Positions 7,475 through 15,628 of a stretch of DNA of 34,058 bases are shown piece after piece. Source of the stretch: Acidimicrobiia bacterium (GTDB lineage: Bacteria > Actinomycetota > Acidimicrobiia > Spongiisociales > JAENVV01); NCBI GenBank assembly GCA_016650365.1, contig JAENVV010000286.1:1-34058 (forward strand), given 5' to 3'. The notes below the pieces were generated by a model that worked only from the letters and a program-made list of their open reading frames with translations, did not search any database and was not told where the DNA came from. The position numbers were made by a program, and so were the translations under genes. Numbering within the stretch: the first letter of the stretch is position 1; each line of letters opens with the position of its first letter.

Positions 7475-7491
7475 TTGCAAGTAGCTTGCAA
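7475..7491. promoter_or_regulatory. Nur box (nickel-responsive operator)
   Basis: TTGCAA-GTAGC-TTGCAA matches exactly the tTGCaa-N5-ttGCAA consensus reported for Streptomyces Nur. It covers the predicted transcription start of the ECF transporter operon and ends 11 bases before its ATG. Bound repressor would block transcription when nickel is plentiful. Confidence 0.75.
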
Positions 7492-7502
7492 GAGGCGATC
7501 CC

Positions 7503-8459
7503 ATGCATATTCCCGATGGTTTTATTAACGGCACGACGTCGCTTGGGGCGGGAGTAATTGCCGCCGGCGGAGTCGGTGGAGCGCTCCGCCAATCAGCAGC
7601 TCGTCTCAAAGACCGTCAGATCCCTCTGGCAGGACTGGTGGCGGCCTTCGTATTTGTGCTGCAAATGCTCAACTTCCCGGTGCTACCAGGCATGAGCGGC
7701 CATTTACTCGGCGGTGCGCTTGCGGCCATTCTGATGGGTCCATCAGTGGCAGTGGTGGTCGTCTCAGTTGTGATCATTCTCCAGGCTATGTTGTTCGCCG
7801 ATGGCGGAGTCTCGGCACTCGGCCTAAACCTGATCAACATGGCCGTGGTTACGACGCTGAGTGGTTGGTTCATGTTCCGATTGGTCCGGGCCCCGTTCCG
7901 GGCGTCCCGGCGGGCAGTTCTCGGTGCTTCATTTGTGGCGGCGACCCTGTCCGTGGTGGTGTCCGCAGTTATGTTTGTCGTCGAATACGCCATCGGTGGG
8001 GTCGGTGGAGTCAACCTTTTCAATGTATTGTTGCTCATGGCTGGCTCCCATCTCCTGATCGGCATCGGCGAGGGCTTCATAACAGTGGCGGTCGTCGGGG
8101 CGGTCCTTCAGGCCCGACCCGATCTGGTATTTGGAGCGAGCGACCTGACAGCCGAAGGTGGTCCCCGGCTGCCCATGAAACGATTTTGGATACTCGCCGG
8201 CGTCGCTGCGGCGATTCTGGTGTCACTTACCGTCTTCGCTTCCTCGAACCCCGACGGGTTGCAGTGGGTGGCCGAGCAAACCGGGTTTGCACAAGGAGCT
8301 CAGGGAAGTTTGACCGCCACCTCCCCGTTGTCGAACTACGGGGCAGCCGGTCTTTCTGCTGGAGCTGGCAGGATTGTGGCTGCTGCGGTGGGCATGGTTG
8401 TGACGTTTCTTCTCGGCTGGGTTACGTTCACCATATTGCGACGCAGGTCACCGGTATGA
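7503..8459 (+). CDS. cbiM: ECF transporter substrate-specific subunit CbiM/NikM fused to NikN-like domain
   Basis: This is the S component of a nickel/cobalt energy-coupling factor transporter. It opens with MHIPDGF, in which the free N-terminus and His2 coordinate the metal, so the start is certain. LPGMSGHLLGGALAAILMGP (residues 62-80) and GGVSALGLNLINMAV are CbiM hallmarks. After six to seven membrane helices, the C-terminal third (from about 225) adds a helix, the extracytoplasmic PDGLQWVAEQTGF (250-262) and a last helix. This corresponds to the separate CbiN/NikN (PDGLE) subunit, so the protein is an M-N fusion. The Nur box upstream argues for nickel rather than cobalt. Its stop overlaps the next start (ATGA). 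Confidence 0.93.
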   Translation: MHIPDGFINGTTSLGAGVIAAGGVGGALRQSAARLKDRQIPLAGLVAAFVFVLQMLNFPVLPGMSGHLLGGALAAILMGPSVAVVVVSVVIILQAMLFADGGVSALGLNLINMAVVTTLSGWFMFRLVRAPFRASRRAVLGASFVAATLSVVVSAVMFVVEYAIGGVGGVNLFNVLLLMAGSHLLIGIGEGFITVAVVGAVLQARPDLVFGASDLTAEGGPRLPMKRFWILAGVAAAILVSLTVFASSNPDGLQWVAEQTGFAQGAQGSLTATSPLSNYGAAGLSAGAGRIVAAAVGMVVTFLLGWVTFTILRRRSPV

Positions 8460-9223
8460 GTGGCGGCCACGCGCATGCTCTTCACATTCATGGGCACTCG
8501 GTCGTACATCGATTGCCCGGCCATCTGAAGGTGGCAGCACTGTTCTTGTTCGTCGTTGCGGTGGTAGCAACGCCGGCGCGGGCAGTCTGGGCTTTCGGCC
8601 TCTACGCGTCGGTGCTCGGTCTGGTGGCCGGATTAGCCGGCGTACCGGTCCGGTTTATTGCCCGGCGAATGCTCGTTGAGGTGCCATTTCTGGCATTTGC
8701 AGTGCTGCTCCCGTTGGTCGGGGAAGGCCCATTTCTCGAATTCGGCGGAGTCAGATTGTCCGAGGCCGGGGTTCTCGCCGCCTGGACGATCCTGGCGAAG
8801 GGCTCCTGTGGCGTAGTGGCTTCGATTCTGCTGGCAGCCACAACGGAGATTCCAGACATTCTGGCCGGCCTCAACCGCCTGCGTGCCCCGAAAGCCATCG
8901 TGGCGATTGCCGGTTTTATGGTCCGCTATCTCGAGGTGATAAGTGGTGAGATGGCGCGTATGCGTGTAGCGATGGCTGCCCGCGGCTACGAACCCAAGGC
9001 CTTCTGGCAGGTGAAGGCACTCGCCACCTCTGCCGGGGCGCTGTTCATTCGCTCCTACGAGCGGGGGGAGCGGGTCTACATGGCGATGGTGTCACGAGGT
9101 TACGCGGGTTCTATGCCGACGTTCGGCGAGGTCCCGACGTTGACCGCCGATGTGGTGCGGGCGTTGGCATTGCCCGGATTGGCGATCATTACGGCGGCGG
9201 TCGCCCTGGTGGTCTCCGGATGA
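8456..9223 (+). CDS. cbiQ: ECF transporter transmembrane component CbiQ/NikQ (EcfT)
   Basis: This 255-residue T component couples the ATPase to the metal-binding subunit. It has about five membrane helices and the two conserved coupling motifs: AMAARGYEP near the middle and MVSRGYAG later, the A-R-G type helices that sit in the grooves of the ATPases. The ATG at 8456 overlaps the preceding stop by 4 bases. An earlier in-frame start reaching back to 7865 would lie inside cbiM and is a shadow. The N-terminus is His-rich (GGHAHALHIHGHSVVH), giving six histidines in the first 18 residues, possibly a metal-gathering tail. It overlaps the ATPase gene downstream by 4 bases. Confidence 0.93.
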   Translation: MSGGHAHALHIHGHSVVHRLPGHLKVAALFLFVVAVVATPARAVWAFGLYASVLGLVAGLAGVPVRFIARRMLVEVPFLAFAVLLPLVGEGPFLEFGGVRLSEAGVLAAWTILAKGSCGVVASILLAATTEIPDILAGLNRLRAPKAIVAIAGFMVRYLEVISGEMARMRVAMAARGYEPKAFWQVKALATSAGALFIRSYERGERVYMAMVSRGYAGSMPTFGEVPTLTADVVRALALPGLAIITAAVALVVSG

Positions 9224-9957
9224 GCGCCTCGATCTCAGTCACCGATCTCACCTTCTCCTATCCGGGTGGTCTCAAGGCTCTCGATGGGGTGAATCTTCAC
9301 ATCGGGGCAGGAGAGCGAGTGGCGATGTTCGGCCCGAACGGGGCGGGTAAGACCACGCTCGTCCTGCATCTGAATGGCATCCACATGCCTCCGCCCGGAC
9401 GAGTGGTGGTCGGGGGAACGCCGCTCGATGACACCTCGGTGATGGACATTCGGCGCCGAGTCGGAATGGTATTTCAGGATCCCGATGATCAATTGTTCAT
9501 GCCAACCGTTCGTCAGGACGTTGCGTTCGGTCCAGCCAATTTCGGCGTTTCGGGTGACGAACTCGACGAGCGTGTCCGGGACGCACTCGGCGCGGTCGAG
9601 ATGGTGCATGCCATCGACCGCGCTCCACACCACCTTTCGCTTGGCGAGCGCCGCCGGGTGGCGGTGGCGACCGTGCTTGCTTCGAAACCCGAAATTCTGG
9701 TGCTTGACGAGCCTTCCTCCAACCTTGACCCCGCCTCCCGGAGAGAGCTGGCCACGATTCTCAAGGGCCTTGAAGTAACGATGCTCATGGTCACCCATGA
9801 TCTGCCCTACGCCCTTGAGTTGTGTGAACGAGCTGTCATTATCGACGCAGGGAAGGTGGTTGCCGATGGCGGAACCAGGGAACTGCTCAGCGATCCGGAA
9901 ATGCTGGCGGTCCATCGCCTTGAATTGCCGTACGGTTTCGATCTCAAAGCTGTGTAG
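9220..9957 (+). CDS. cbiO: ECF transporter ATP-binding protein CbiO/NikO
   Basis: This 245-residue ATPase energises the nickel/cobalt ECF transporter. Walker A is GPNGAGKTT (38-46), the Q-loop region is VFQDPDDQ (84-91), typical of ECF ATPases, the signature is LSLGE (139-143), Walker B is ILVLDEP (159-165), the D-loop SNLD follows, and the H-loop is VTHD. Only one ATPase is encoded, so it probably acts as a homodimer, as in NikMNQO. It starts at ATG 9220 inside the stop of cbiQ (ATGA) and ends 9 bases before the hydrolase gene, which may be cotranscribed. Confidence 0.94.
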   Translation: MSASISVTDLTFSYPGGLKALDGVNLHIGAGERVAMFGPNGAGKTTLVLHLNGIHMPPPGRVVVGGTPLDDTSVMDIRRRVGMVFQDPDDQLFMPTVRQDVAFGPANFGVSGDELDERVRDALGAVEMVHAIDRAPHHLSLGERRRVAVATVLASKPEILVLDEPSSNLDPASRRELATILKGLEVTMLMVTHDLPYALELCERAVIIDAGKVVADGGTRELLSDPEMLAVHRLELPYGFDLKAV

Positions 9958-9966
9958 ATTCGCCGT

Positions 9967-11373
9967 ATGAGCGTGTGGGAATTGGTGATGGTTGGGTCGT
10001 TGGCCGGGTTCGTCCTGTGGCCGTCCGTTACCGGCTTGCCGCGTCGGCCCTTTGGATGGATTCCTGTTCTGGCCGCCGCCGGGGCGTTGTTCATGCATGT
10101 TCGCGTCGAAAACATCCGATGGCAGCTCTATCCCATGTACCTCCTCGTCGTGATTCTCTCCGTGTCGACGGCCTGGGAGATTGTGTCGCCCACCCCGGAA
10201 TCTCCCGAAACACCTCGCGGGCGGATCGCTCAACTGGGCAAAGGCCTCTCGGGGGTCCTGGGGATCGGAGTGCTGGTCATTCCAACGTTGGCTCTTCCGG
10301 TGATTCAGTTGGCCGCTCCAACGACGCCGATCGGTACCATGACCGTGCGATCGGTGAGTCCTGACCGGGTGGAGCTCTACGGACCGAATCCGGGTGGTTT
10401 CCGCCAGATCACCCTCCAGATTTGGTACCCATCCGAACCGAGTGATGGACCTCTGGCCCCTTTTGTCGATTCGTTCGACGACTTTGCTCCAGCCACTGCC
10501 GCCTACCTCGGACTGCCTTCGTTTGCGCTCAACCATTTACGCAACGCCACTATGGGCAGCGTGTTCGATGCACCCGTTGCCGGCGAATCTGAACCGTATC
10601 CGGTCGTTGTGTATTCGCACGGGTGGGCCGGTTTCCGGACGGTCGCCTTCTCGCAAGCCGAGGCGTTGGCCACCGCCGGGTATGTTGTCGTGGCCATCGA
10701 CCACACATACGGCGCTCTGGGGACCACCATCGACGACGGAGCAACCTTCGCGGCGCTTGATCCGGCCGCCCTTCCTGACGAGGAAACGGTCGGCGACGCG
10801 GCGTACGCGGCCGCCTCAGAGACACTCGTTGACATCTTTCGATTGGATATCGGCCAGGCCCTGGCAGCCGTCGAGGACCTCAATGCCCGGGGTCCGATGG
10901 CCGGCCGCCTCGATCTGGGTCGCATCGGGGTTTTCGGCCATTCGACCGGCGGGGGGGCGGCGATCGAGTTCTGCGCCACCGACGATCGGTGCTCGGCGGT
11001 GTATGGCCTCGATCCCTGGGTCGAACCCGTCGATGAGGCGATTCTGGCCGGCGGCGTTCAGGTACCGATGGCGATCCTTCGCTCAGAAGCCTGGCTCAGT
11101 GAGCCGAACGAGATCCCGCTCGCCACGCTGCGGGAGGCCTCAACCGACGTTGTGTCCTTCGGGTGCATCATGGGAACCGCTCACCGGGATTTCACCCTGC
11201 TCCCGCGGCTATCGCCCTTGTCAAAGTACCTCGGGATCGGCGGGTCCCTCGACCCCATTCGGAGTAGTGAGCTGGTTGAATCGCAGCTCGTCTCGTTCTT
11301 TGATCGATACTTGAAGGGGGAGGGCGACGGACTGGCTGGACTCGACGCTCCCGAGATAGCCGGCTGCCGCTAG
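9967..11373 (+). CDS. Membrane-anchored alpha/beta hydrolase, PAF-acetylhydrolase-like
   Basis: This 468-residue protein has an N-terminal region of four hydrophobic helices (to about residue 118), then a serine hydrolase domain resembling platelet-activating factor acetylhydrolases and related lipases. Motifs are the oxyanion strand YPVVVYSHGWAG (211-222), the nucleophile elbow GHSTGG (S326), an acidic residue in YGLDPW (D349) and a histidine in GTAHRDFTLLP (H406), a plausible Ser-Asp-His triad in the family order. The catalytic domain probably faces outside the cell. It starts 9 bases after cbiO, with no strong ribosome-binding site, and converges on ccmG with 10 bases between stops. The substrate is unknown; short-chain ester or phospholipid hydrolysis is the family guess. 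Confidence 0.8.
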   Translation: MSVWELVMVGSLAGFVLWPSVTGLPRRPFGWIPVLAAAGALFMHVRVENIRWQLYPMYLLVVILSVSTAWEIVSPTPESPETPRGRIAQLGKGLSGVLGIGVLVIPTLALPVIQLAAPTTPIGTMTVRSVSPDRVELYGPNPGGFRQITLQIWYPSEPSDGPLAPFVDSFDDFAPATAAYLGLPSFALNHLRNATMGSVFDAPVAGESEPYPVVVYSHGWAGFRTVAFSQAEALATAGYVVVAIDHTYGALGTTIDDGATFAALDPAALPDEETVGDAAYAAASETLVDIFRLDIGQALAAVEDLNARGPMAGRLDLGRIGVFGHSTGGGAAIEFCATDDRCSAVYGLDPWVEPVDEAILAGGVQVPMAILRSEAWLSEPNEIPLATLREASTDVVSFGCIMGTAHRDFTLLPRLSPLSKYLGIGGSLDPIRSSELVESQLVSFFDRYLKGEGDGLAGLDAPEIAGCR

Positions 11374-11383
11374 GCAGGTGTCG

Positions 11384-11968
11384 TCAATCGTTTGGTGAGC
11401 CCTGCGGCGTGCCGGTCTCGGTTACACCGATGGTGTTGCCGGCTTTGATGTCTTCGATGATGCCCAGGATGAGTCCAAGATTGGCCGGGCCGGTGATCTT
11501 GGCAACGACGACCCCGGATTCATCCAGGAAGAACGTCTCCGGTACCCCAAACAGTCCGTATTCGATGGCGGCGAAGCCCGGTTCGTCAAACAGGTACTCG
11601 GCGGAACTGGCGCGCCCGAGTTCGTCGAGAAAGGCATTGGCGTCGGCTGGCGTATCAAGGTAGGTGATTCCGATGAGCTTGACATCGTCGGCCAACGTGT
11701 TCGCAGCCGCCGTGAGTTCGGGATGTTCCAGCCGACACTCGATGCACCACGACGCAAAGAAGTTCACCATGACGATCTTTCCGCGGTAATCAGCCAGGTT
11801 GATCTGACCGGCCCCGTCGAGTCGGGGAAGGTCGAATCCAGGTGCAGGCTGATTGATGAGCGGCGAGGATGAAACACGAGGTTCGGTATCTGCCAGGTTC
11901 ACCGCCAGAACGATCACCCCGGCAAGCAGGACCAATACACCAAGCCAGGCGATCCGGGAGGTTTTCAT
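11384..11968 (-). CDS. ccmG: CcmG/DsbE-type thiol:disulfide oxidoreductase of cytochrome c maturation
   Basis: This 194-residue protein is anchored by one N-terminal helix (about residues 7-25) with a thioredoxin fold outside the membrane. It reduces the haem-binding CxxC of apocytochrome c or of CcmH before haem attachment. The active site is FFASWCIECRLEHPEL, and GVPETFFLDESG is the cis-proline signature typical of CcmG rather than general TlpA. The C-terminal tail after about 175 is polar and probably disordered. It is the last gene of the ccm operon, and its start overlaps the stop of the TPR gene by 4 bases (ATGA). Confidence 0.9.
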   Translation of the reverse strand: MKTSRIAWLGVLVLLAGVIVLAVNLADTEPRVSSSPLINQPAPGFDLPRLDGAGQINLADYRGKIVMVNFFASWCIECRLEHPELTAAANTLADDVKLIGITYLDTPADANAFLDELGRASSAEYLFDEPGFAAIEYGLFGVPETFFLDESGVVVAKITGPANLGLILGIIEDIKAGNTIGVTETGTPQGSPND

Positions 11969-12711
11969 GAGCCGTCCTCAAGGGCGGCGATGGCGTTCGT
12001 GACCACGGAGCGGACGTCATCGGGCAAGTCCGGGCTGTCAGAGACCAATCGTAGGTCAGCCAGTGCCTCGTCGGTCCGGCCGAGTCGGGCATACACCAGG
12101 CCCCGGAAATAGTTGGCTTCGAGGTTGGCGGGGTTGGCTTCCAGGGCCAGGTCCTCGAAGCGCAGCGCGGTGTCGGGCTCGCCCGACTCGAGGATCATCC
12201 AGCCGATCCGAGCAAGAGCTTCAGACTCGTCGGCCGGAGCAGGTCCGGAATCGAGCACAACCTGGAACCACGTCAAAGCATCTGAGTATTCGCTCGCTTC
12301 GAAGTATCGCTCTGCCAGTGCCAGGCGCATACGGTTGACCTCGGGTATGTCAGGGTTGGCGTTGATCACTTCGATCATTTGCTCGTTACCGATGGTGGCA
12401 AGATCGACCTGACGATCGGGTCCAGAAAAAGCGTCGGGTTCCCTCCCGACCAAAGCACCACTGGCAGCCCAGGTGATTCCGGCGAAGGCGACGGCGAGTA
12501 TGACCGCTCCTACCATCAACCGGCTCCGAGAACGCGGCAAAGTTGAGGCCGGGTCTACCTGATCCTCAGCACCCTGTAGTCGGGCGATCTCGGCTTTGTA
12601 GGTGTCGGTGAGGCGGTTGGCGGTGGCCTCGTCGAGTTCGCCGCTGGCACGTTGTTCCTGGACATCAGCGAGATCTTGTTCAACCTGAAAGAGAAGGTCT
12701 CCCGGATTCAT
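11965..12711 (-). CDS. ccmI: CcmI-like TPR protein of cytochrome c maturation
   Basis: This 248-residue protein has a short N-terminal cytoplasmic region (QVEQDLADVQEQRASGELDEA), one membrane helix near residues 65-85 (VGAVILAVAFAGITWAASGA), and a C-terminal tetratricopeptide region with repeats around AERYFEASEYSDALTWFQVVL, ALARIGWMILESGEPDTALRF (both cited as landmarks only) and GLVYARLGRTDEALADL. CcmI proteins present apocytochrome c to the CcmF/H ligation complex. The ATG at 12711 overlaps the ccmH stop by 4 bases and is preferred over an upstream in-frame ATG at 12792. Sequence identity to classic CcmI is probably low; the role follows from topology and operon position. Confidence 0.82.
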   Translation of the reverse strand: MNPGDLLFQVEQDLADVQEQRASGELDEATANRLTDTYKAEIARLQGAEDQVDPASTLPRSRSRLMVGAVILAVAFAGITWAASGALVGREPDAFSGPDRQVDLATIGNEQMIEVINANPDIPEVNRMRLALAERYFEASEYSDALTWFQVVLDSGPAPADESEALARIGWMILESGEPDTALRFEDLALEANPANLEANYFRGLVYARLGRTDEALADLRLVSDSPDLPDDVRSVVTNAIAALEDGS

Positions 12712-13100
12712 GGCGAGTCTGCCCTGGGGCCTCGTCGGAGGGACCGCATTGCCCAGGCACCGATGAATATGGCCAGCCCGGGGGCCACCCACAACGCCAA
12801 CCCGAGGCCTGATGTGGATGGGTCGATGATGATTTCATCGCCGAAGCTATTCGCCAGGCCATCGAGGATCTGCCGATCACTTTGGCCCTGCGAAATCTCG
12901 GCCGCGATATAGGCGCGAATATTGCGAGCGTAGGCAGACTGGGAGTCGGCAATCGAGTTCTCGCAGACCGGACACGCCACCCGTGAGCTGAGACTCGCCA
13001 AACGGTCGGCGTCGCTTGGGGGGTTCCCCAGCATGCCCCACCCGACGATGGTGGCCAATGCCAACGTGATGACCAGGCGGATCCAACTACGTTTACGCAT
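12708..13100 (-). CDS. ccmH: Cytochrome c maturation protein CcmH (CcmH/CycL family)
   Basis: This 130-residue protein has an N-terminal helix, a periplasm-facing domain with VACPVCENSIADSQS (C43, C46) and a C-terminal helix (LALWVAPGLAIFIGAWAM). This is the short CcmH form, in which the CxxC reduces or holds the apocytochrome cysteines during haem ligation. The IADSxSAxAxxIR stretch after the CxxC and the later FGDEIII segment are family signatures. It overlaps ccmF by 8 bases and ccmI by 4, so production of the three ligation components is tightly linked. Confidence 0.93.
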   Translation of the reverse strand: MRKRSWIRLVITLALATIVGWGMLGNPPSDADRLASLSSRVACPVCENSIADSQSAYARNIRAYIAAEISQGQSDRQILDGLANSFGDEIIIDPSTSGLGLALWVAPGLAIFIGAWAMRSLRRGPRADSP

Positions 13101-15126
13101 CGGCCAGGGCGGGTTCCTTGACCGGGCCGTCCGGTTGCCTCGTCACACGGCGCATGGCGGCCGACCATACCCCACCCATGGCGATCACGAGACCGCCGAG
13201 CCACACCATCCACTGGAGCGGAAACCACCACACATCGGCAGTCATTGAGTCGGCCTGGATGTCGACGGCCGAAACATAAAGATCGCCCGATGGCAACGAC
13301 ATAACGCCCGGGGTAGGAATGAACTGCCCGACTCCGGCAAAGCGATTCAATCGTGGTTCCACCATGCCAATGGTTTGACCATCCTTACTCACAAATACCC
13401 GCGCCCCCAGCACCTCGCGATTCGGTTCTGACCGGCTGAAGGGCGACCGGTATTCGAGTTGGTATCCGGCGAACGTTGTCGATTCACCCACCGCGATCGT
13501 GGTGGTGTCCGTGACACCCAGACCACCTGATCCGGCGATGCCAACCGCCAGGATGAGTACGCCGAGATGGGAAACTTGACCGCCCCAGAAGCCGGGGTCA
13601 CCTTGCAGGACCCGGATCAAGGCCGCTCCCCACGTCAGATCGGTCTTGGCGCGGATTCGTCCGGCCTGGGTGAGCAGGTGTCGGATGATGACGGCGGCCA
13701 CGAATCCGGACAGTGTGAAGGTCAGAATGGGCCAGGCCGCCCGAACGCCAAGGAACACGGCGAGAGCTCCGGTGGCCAGGCCGACCTGCATCGGGGTGCG
13801 AATCCGGCCCCACACCAGGGTCGGGCTGGCTACCCGGTACGGCATAACGGGCCCGATTCCCATCGCCAAAATGAGTCCTAGTGACAGTGGGACCGCGAAT
13901 CGATCGAAGAACGGTGCACTGATGGTCACCGTCTGGTTCGCGAAGGCATCCACGAAGATTGGGAAGATGGTCCCGATCAGGACGACAAACCCGAACACGG
14001 TCAGGAGCAGGTTGTTCGTGAGAAATGCCCCTTCACGGCTTGAGAATGATTCAAGTCGAGGGGAACTTGCCACCAGCTCGGCTCTGGTGGCGAATAATGC
14101 AAACGAGCCGATCACAACCACGGCGAGAAACGCCAGGAGGGCAGGGCCGATAGCCGATTGGGTGAACGAATGCACCGAGGTTATGGCCCCCGATCGGGTC
14201 AAGAACGTACCGAGGATGGTGAGCGAAAAGGTCGAAATGACCAACACGAAGTTCCATGACTGGAGCATGCCGCGCCGGATCTGAACAAACGATGAATGTA
14301 TGAAAGCGGTTGCCATAAGCCAGGGCATGAGCGAAGCGTTCTCAACCGGGTCCCAGGCCCAGTACCCGCCCCAGCCGAGTACCTCGTATGACCACCAACC
14401 ACCCAACAGGATGCCGGTTGTCAGGGCAGACCAGCTGATGAGGGTCCACTGCTTGGTGCGGCGGGCCCATTCGATTCCGGGCAACCGTTGGGCGAGAGCA
14501 GAGATTGCGAAGGCGAACGGAACCGTCATCCCCACATAACCGGTGTACAGGATCGGGGGGTGAACCGCCATCAGAATGTGGTTTTGAAGGAGCGGATTGG
14601 GTCCCCGGCCTTCGATGATGGTCGCCGCACCGGCCCACGGCCAGGGCGAACTTCCCGCACAACTGGTTCCCAAGGCTTCGGTACAGACCGCGAATGGATT
14701 CGCGACGGTCACCATGAGGCCGAAGAAGAACAGAGCGACGATGCCGAGAACCGTGAGGGCGCCGGCCCCCAGCCGGTCTTGTGATCCATCAAACTGGCGA
14801 TGGACGAGCCAGGTGAATACGGCGAGCACCAATCCCCACAAGACGATGCTGCCCTCAAGGGAAGCCCAGGCAGACGCCATCTTGAAGATGGTTGGGGTGG
14901 TCGTTGCCGAGTTGTTCACAATGTACGCAATGGAAAAATTGTCCGTCAGTAACCCGATCTCAAGCGCCACCATCGAAACGATGGCTCCTCCCAGAAGGAA
15001 TCGGGTCCCGGTTCGGTACCAGCCGGGGAGAACCACGCCCCCTGCCAACTGGAAACCGGCTGCGATCAAGAGGATGGCACCGATCAGGGACGTGAGTAGT
15101 CCGACGTCGCCGAGGAGAGCGTTCAT
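13093..15126 (-). CDS. ccmF: Haem lyase CcmF
   Basis: This is the large membrane subunit that ligates haem to apocytochrome c outside the membrane. The 677 residues form about 14-15 helices. The tryptophan-rich haem-handling WWD motif is GWGGYWAWDPVENASLMPWL (251-270). Flanking conserved His candidates lie in MAVHPPILYTGYVGM (H189) and later FLTRSGAITSVHSF. A large outward domain sits near the C-terminus before the last helix, as in other CcmF proteins. It starts inside the end of ccmE (ATGA at 15123-15126). The length and motif order are entirely typical. Confidence 0.97.
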   Translation of the reverse strand: MNALLGDVGLLTSLIGAILLIAAGFQLAGGVVLPGWYRTGTRFLLGGAIVSMVALEIGLLTDNFSIAYIVNNSATTTPTIFKMASAWASLEGSIVLWGLVLAVFTWLVHRQFDGSQDRLGAGALTVLGIVALFFFGLMVTVANPFAVCTEALGTSCAGSSPWPWAGAATIIEGRGPNPLLQNHILMAVHPPILYTGYVGMTVPFAFAISALAQRLPGIEWARRTKQWTLISWSALTTGILLGGWWSYEVLGWGGYWAWDPVENASLMPWLMATAFIHSSFVQIRRGMLQSWNFVLVISTFSLTILGTFLTRSGAITSVHSFTQSAIGPALLAFLAVVVIGSFALFATRAELVASSPRLESFSSREGAFLTNNLLLTVFGFVVLIGTIFPIFVDAFANQTVTISAPFFDRFAVPLSLGLILAMGIGPVMPYRVASPTLVWGRIRTPMQVGLATGALAVFLGVRAAWPILTFTLSGFVAAVIIRHLLTQAGRIRAKTDLTWGAALIRVLQGDPGFWGGQVSHLGVLILAVGIAGSGGLGVTDTTTIAVGESTTFAGYQLEYRSPFSRSEPNREVLGARVFVSKDGQTIGMVEPRLNRFAGVGQFIPTPGVMSLPSGDLYVSAVDIQADSMTADVWWFPLQWMVWLGGLVIAMGGVWSAAMRRVTRQPDGPVKEPALADA

Positions 15127-15521
15127 GGGCTCTCTTGGTAGCCGTCGGGCGCTACGTATTGCTCGTCGTGTCGGATGATGATCTGGGTGGCCCGGAACCG
15201 ATCACCCTCCCAGGTGCCTTCGAGAAGCACCGGCATGTCATCGCCGAATAGCTGCGGAGGGGTTCGATCCGTGACGACTTCTATGAGGGTGCCCCCATCT
15301 GATACCCCAAACGTCGTTTCGTCAGTGGACACGACCGAACCGCTCACGACCCGGCCGCCGAGGCGGAAGACCCGGCCATCCGCGAAGCTGGTTCGCTGGG
15401 CGACAGCCTCGTCGGGGAATAGGTAGTACACCGTGTTCGAAGTCAGGCCGCCGCTGATCAGAAATGCGGCAATAACGCCAATGACTGCTACCGCCGGGAA
15501 AACAAACAGCTTGTTTCTCAT
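15123..15521 (-). CDS. ccmE: Haem chaperone CcmE
   Basis: This 132-residue protein has one N-terminal membrane helix (about 7-24) and an OB-fold domain. It binds haem covalently and carries it from CcmC to CcmF. The haem-binding segment RHDEQYVAPDG contains the His (H118) and Tyr (Y122) of the HxxxY signature. This is the His-type CcmE, not the Cys variant of some archaea and sulfate reducers. VYYLFPDEA and FRLGGRVVSGSV match the family. I chose the ATG at 15521, overlapping the ccmD stop, over an in-frame start at 15665, whose extra 48 residues only read ccmD and ccmC out of frame. Confidence 0.95.
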   Translation of the reverse strand: MRNKLFVFPAVAVIGVIAAFLISGGLTSNTVYYLFPDEAVAQRTSFADGRVFRLGGRVVSGSVVSTDETTFGVSDGGTLIEVVTDRTPPQLFGDDMPVLLEGTWEGDRFRATQIIIRHDEQYVAPDGYQESP

Positions 15522-15628
15522 GAGAGGTCCTTGCGCTGCTTTCGGTCTCGCCAGAACAGGGTTGCGACGTACGCAACCACGGCGACATACGTGATGAGGA
15601 ACGAGGAAAGCACGGAGGGATCGGTCAT
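15518..15628 (-). CDS. ccmD: CcmD-like small membrane protein (36 residues)
   Basis: This short gene between ccmC and ccmE starts MTDPSVLSSFLITYVAVVAY and ends RDRKQRKDLS: one membrane helix followed by a basic cytoplasmic tail. That is the CcmD layout, which stabilises CcmE with CcmABC during release of haem-loaded CcmE. It overlaps ccmC by 4 bases (15625-15628) and ccmE by 4 bases (15518-15521), exactly like the other junctions of the operon, which is the main evidence that it is translated. Very small genes of this kind are easily missed by gene callers. Confidence 0.85.
   Translation of the reverse strand: MTDPSVLSSFLITYVAVVAYVATLFWRDRKQRKDLS

Noticed and set aside
9235-10536. 433-residue minus-strand frame
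   Set aside because: It is antisense to cbiO and the hydrolase gene, and its His/Arg-rich composition is that of a shadow frame in GC-rich DNA.
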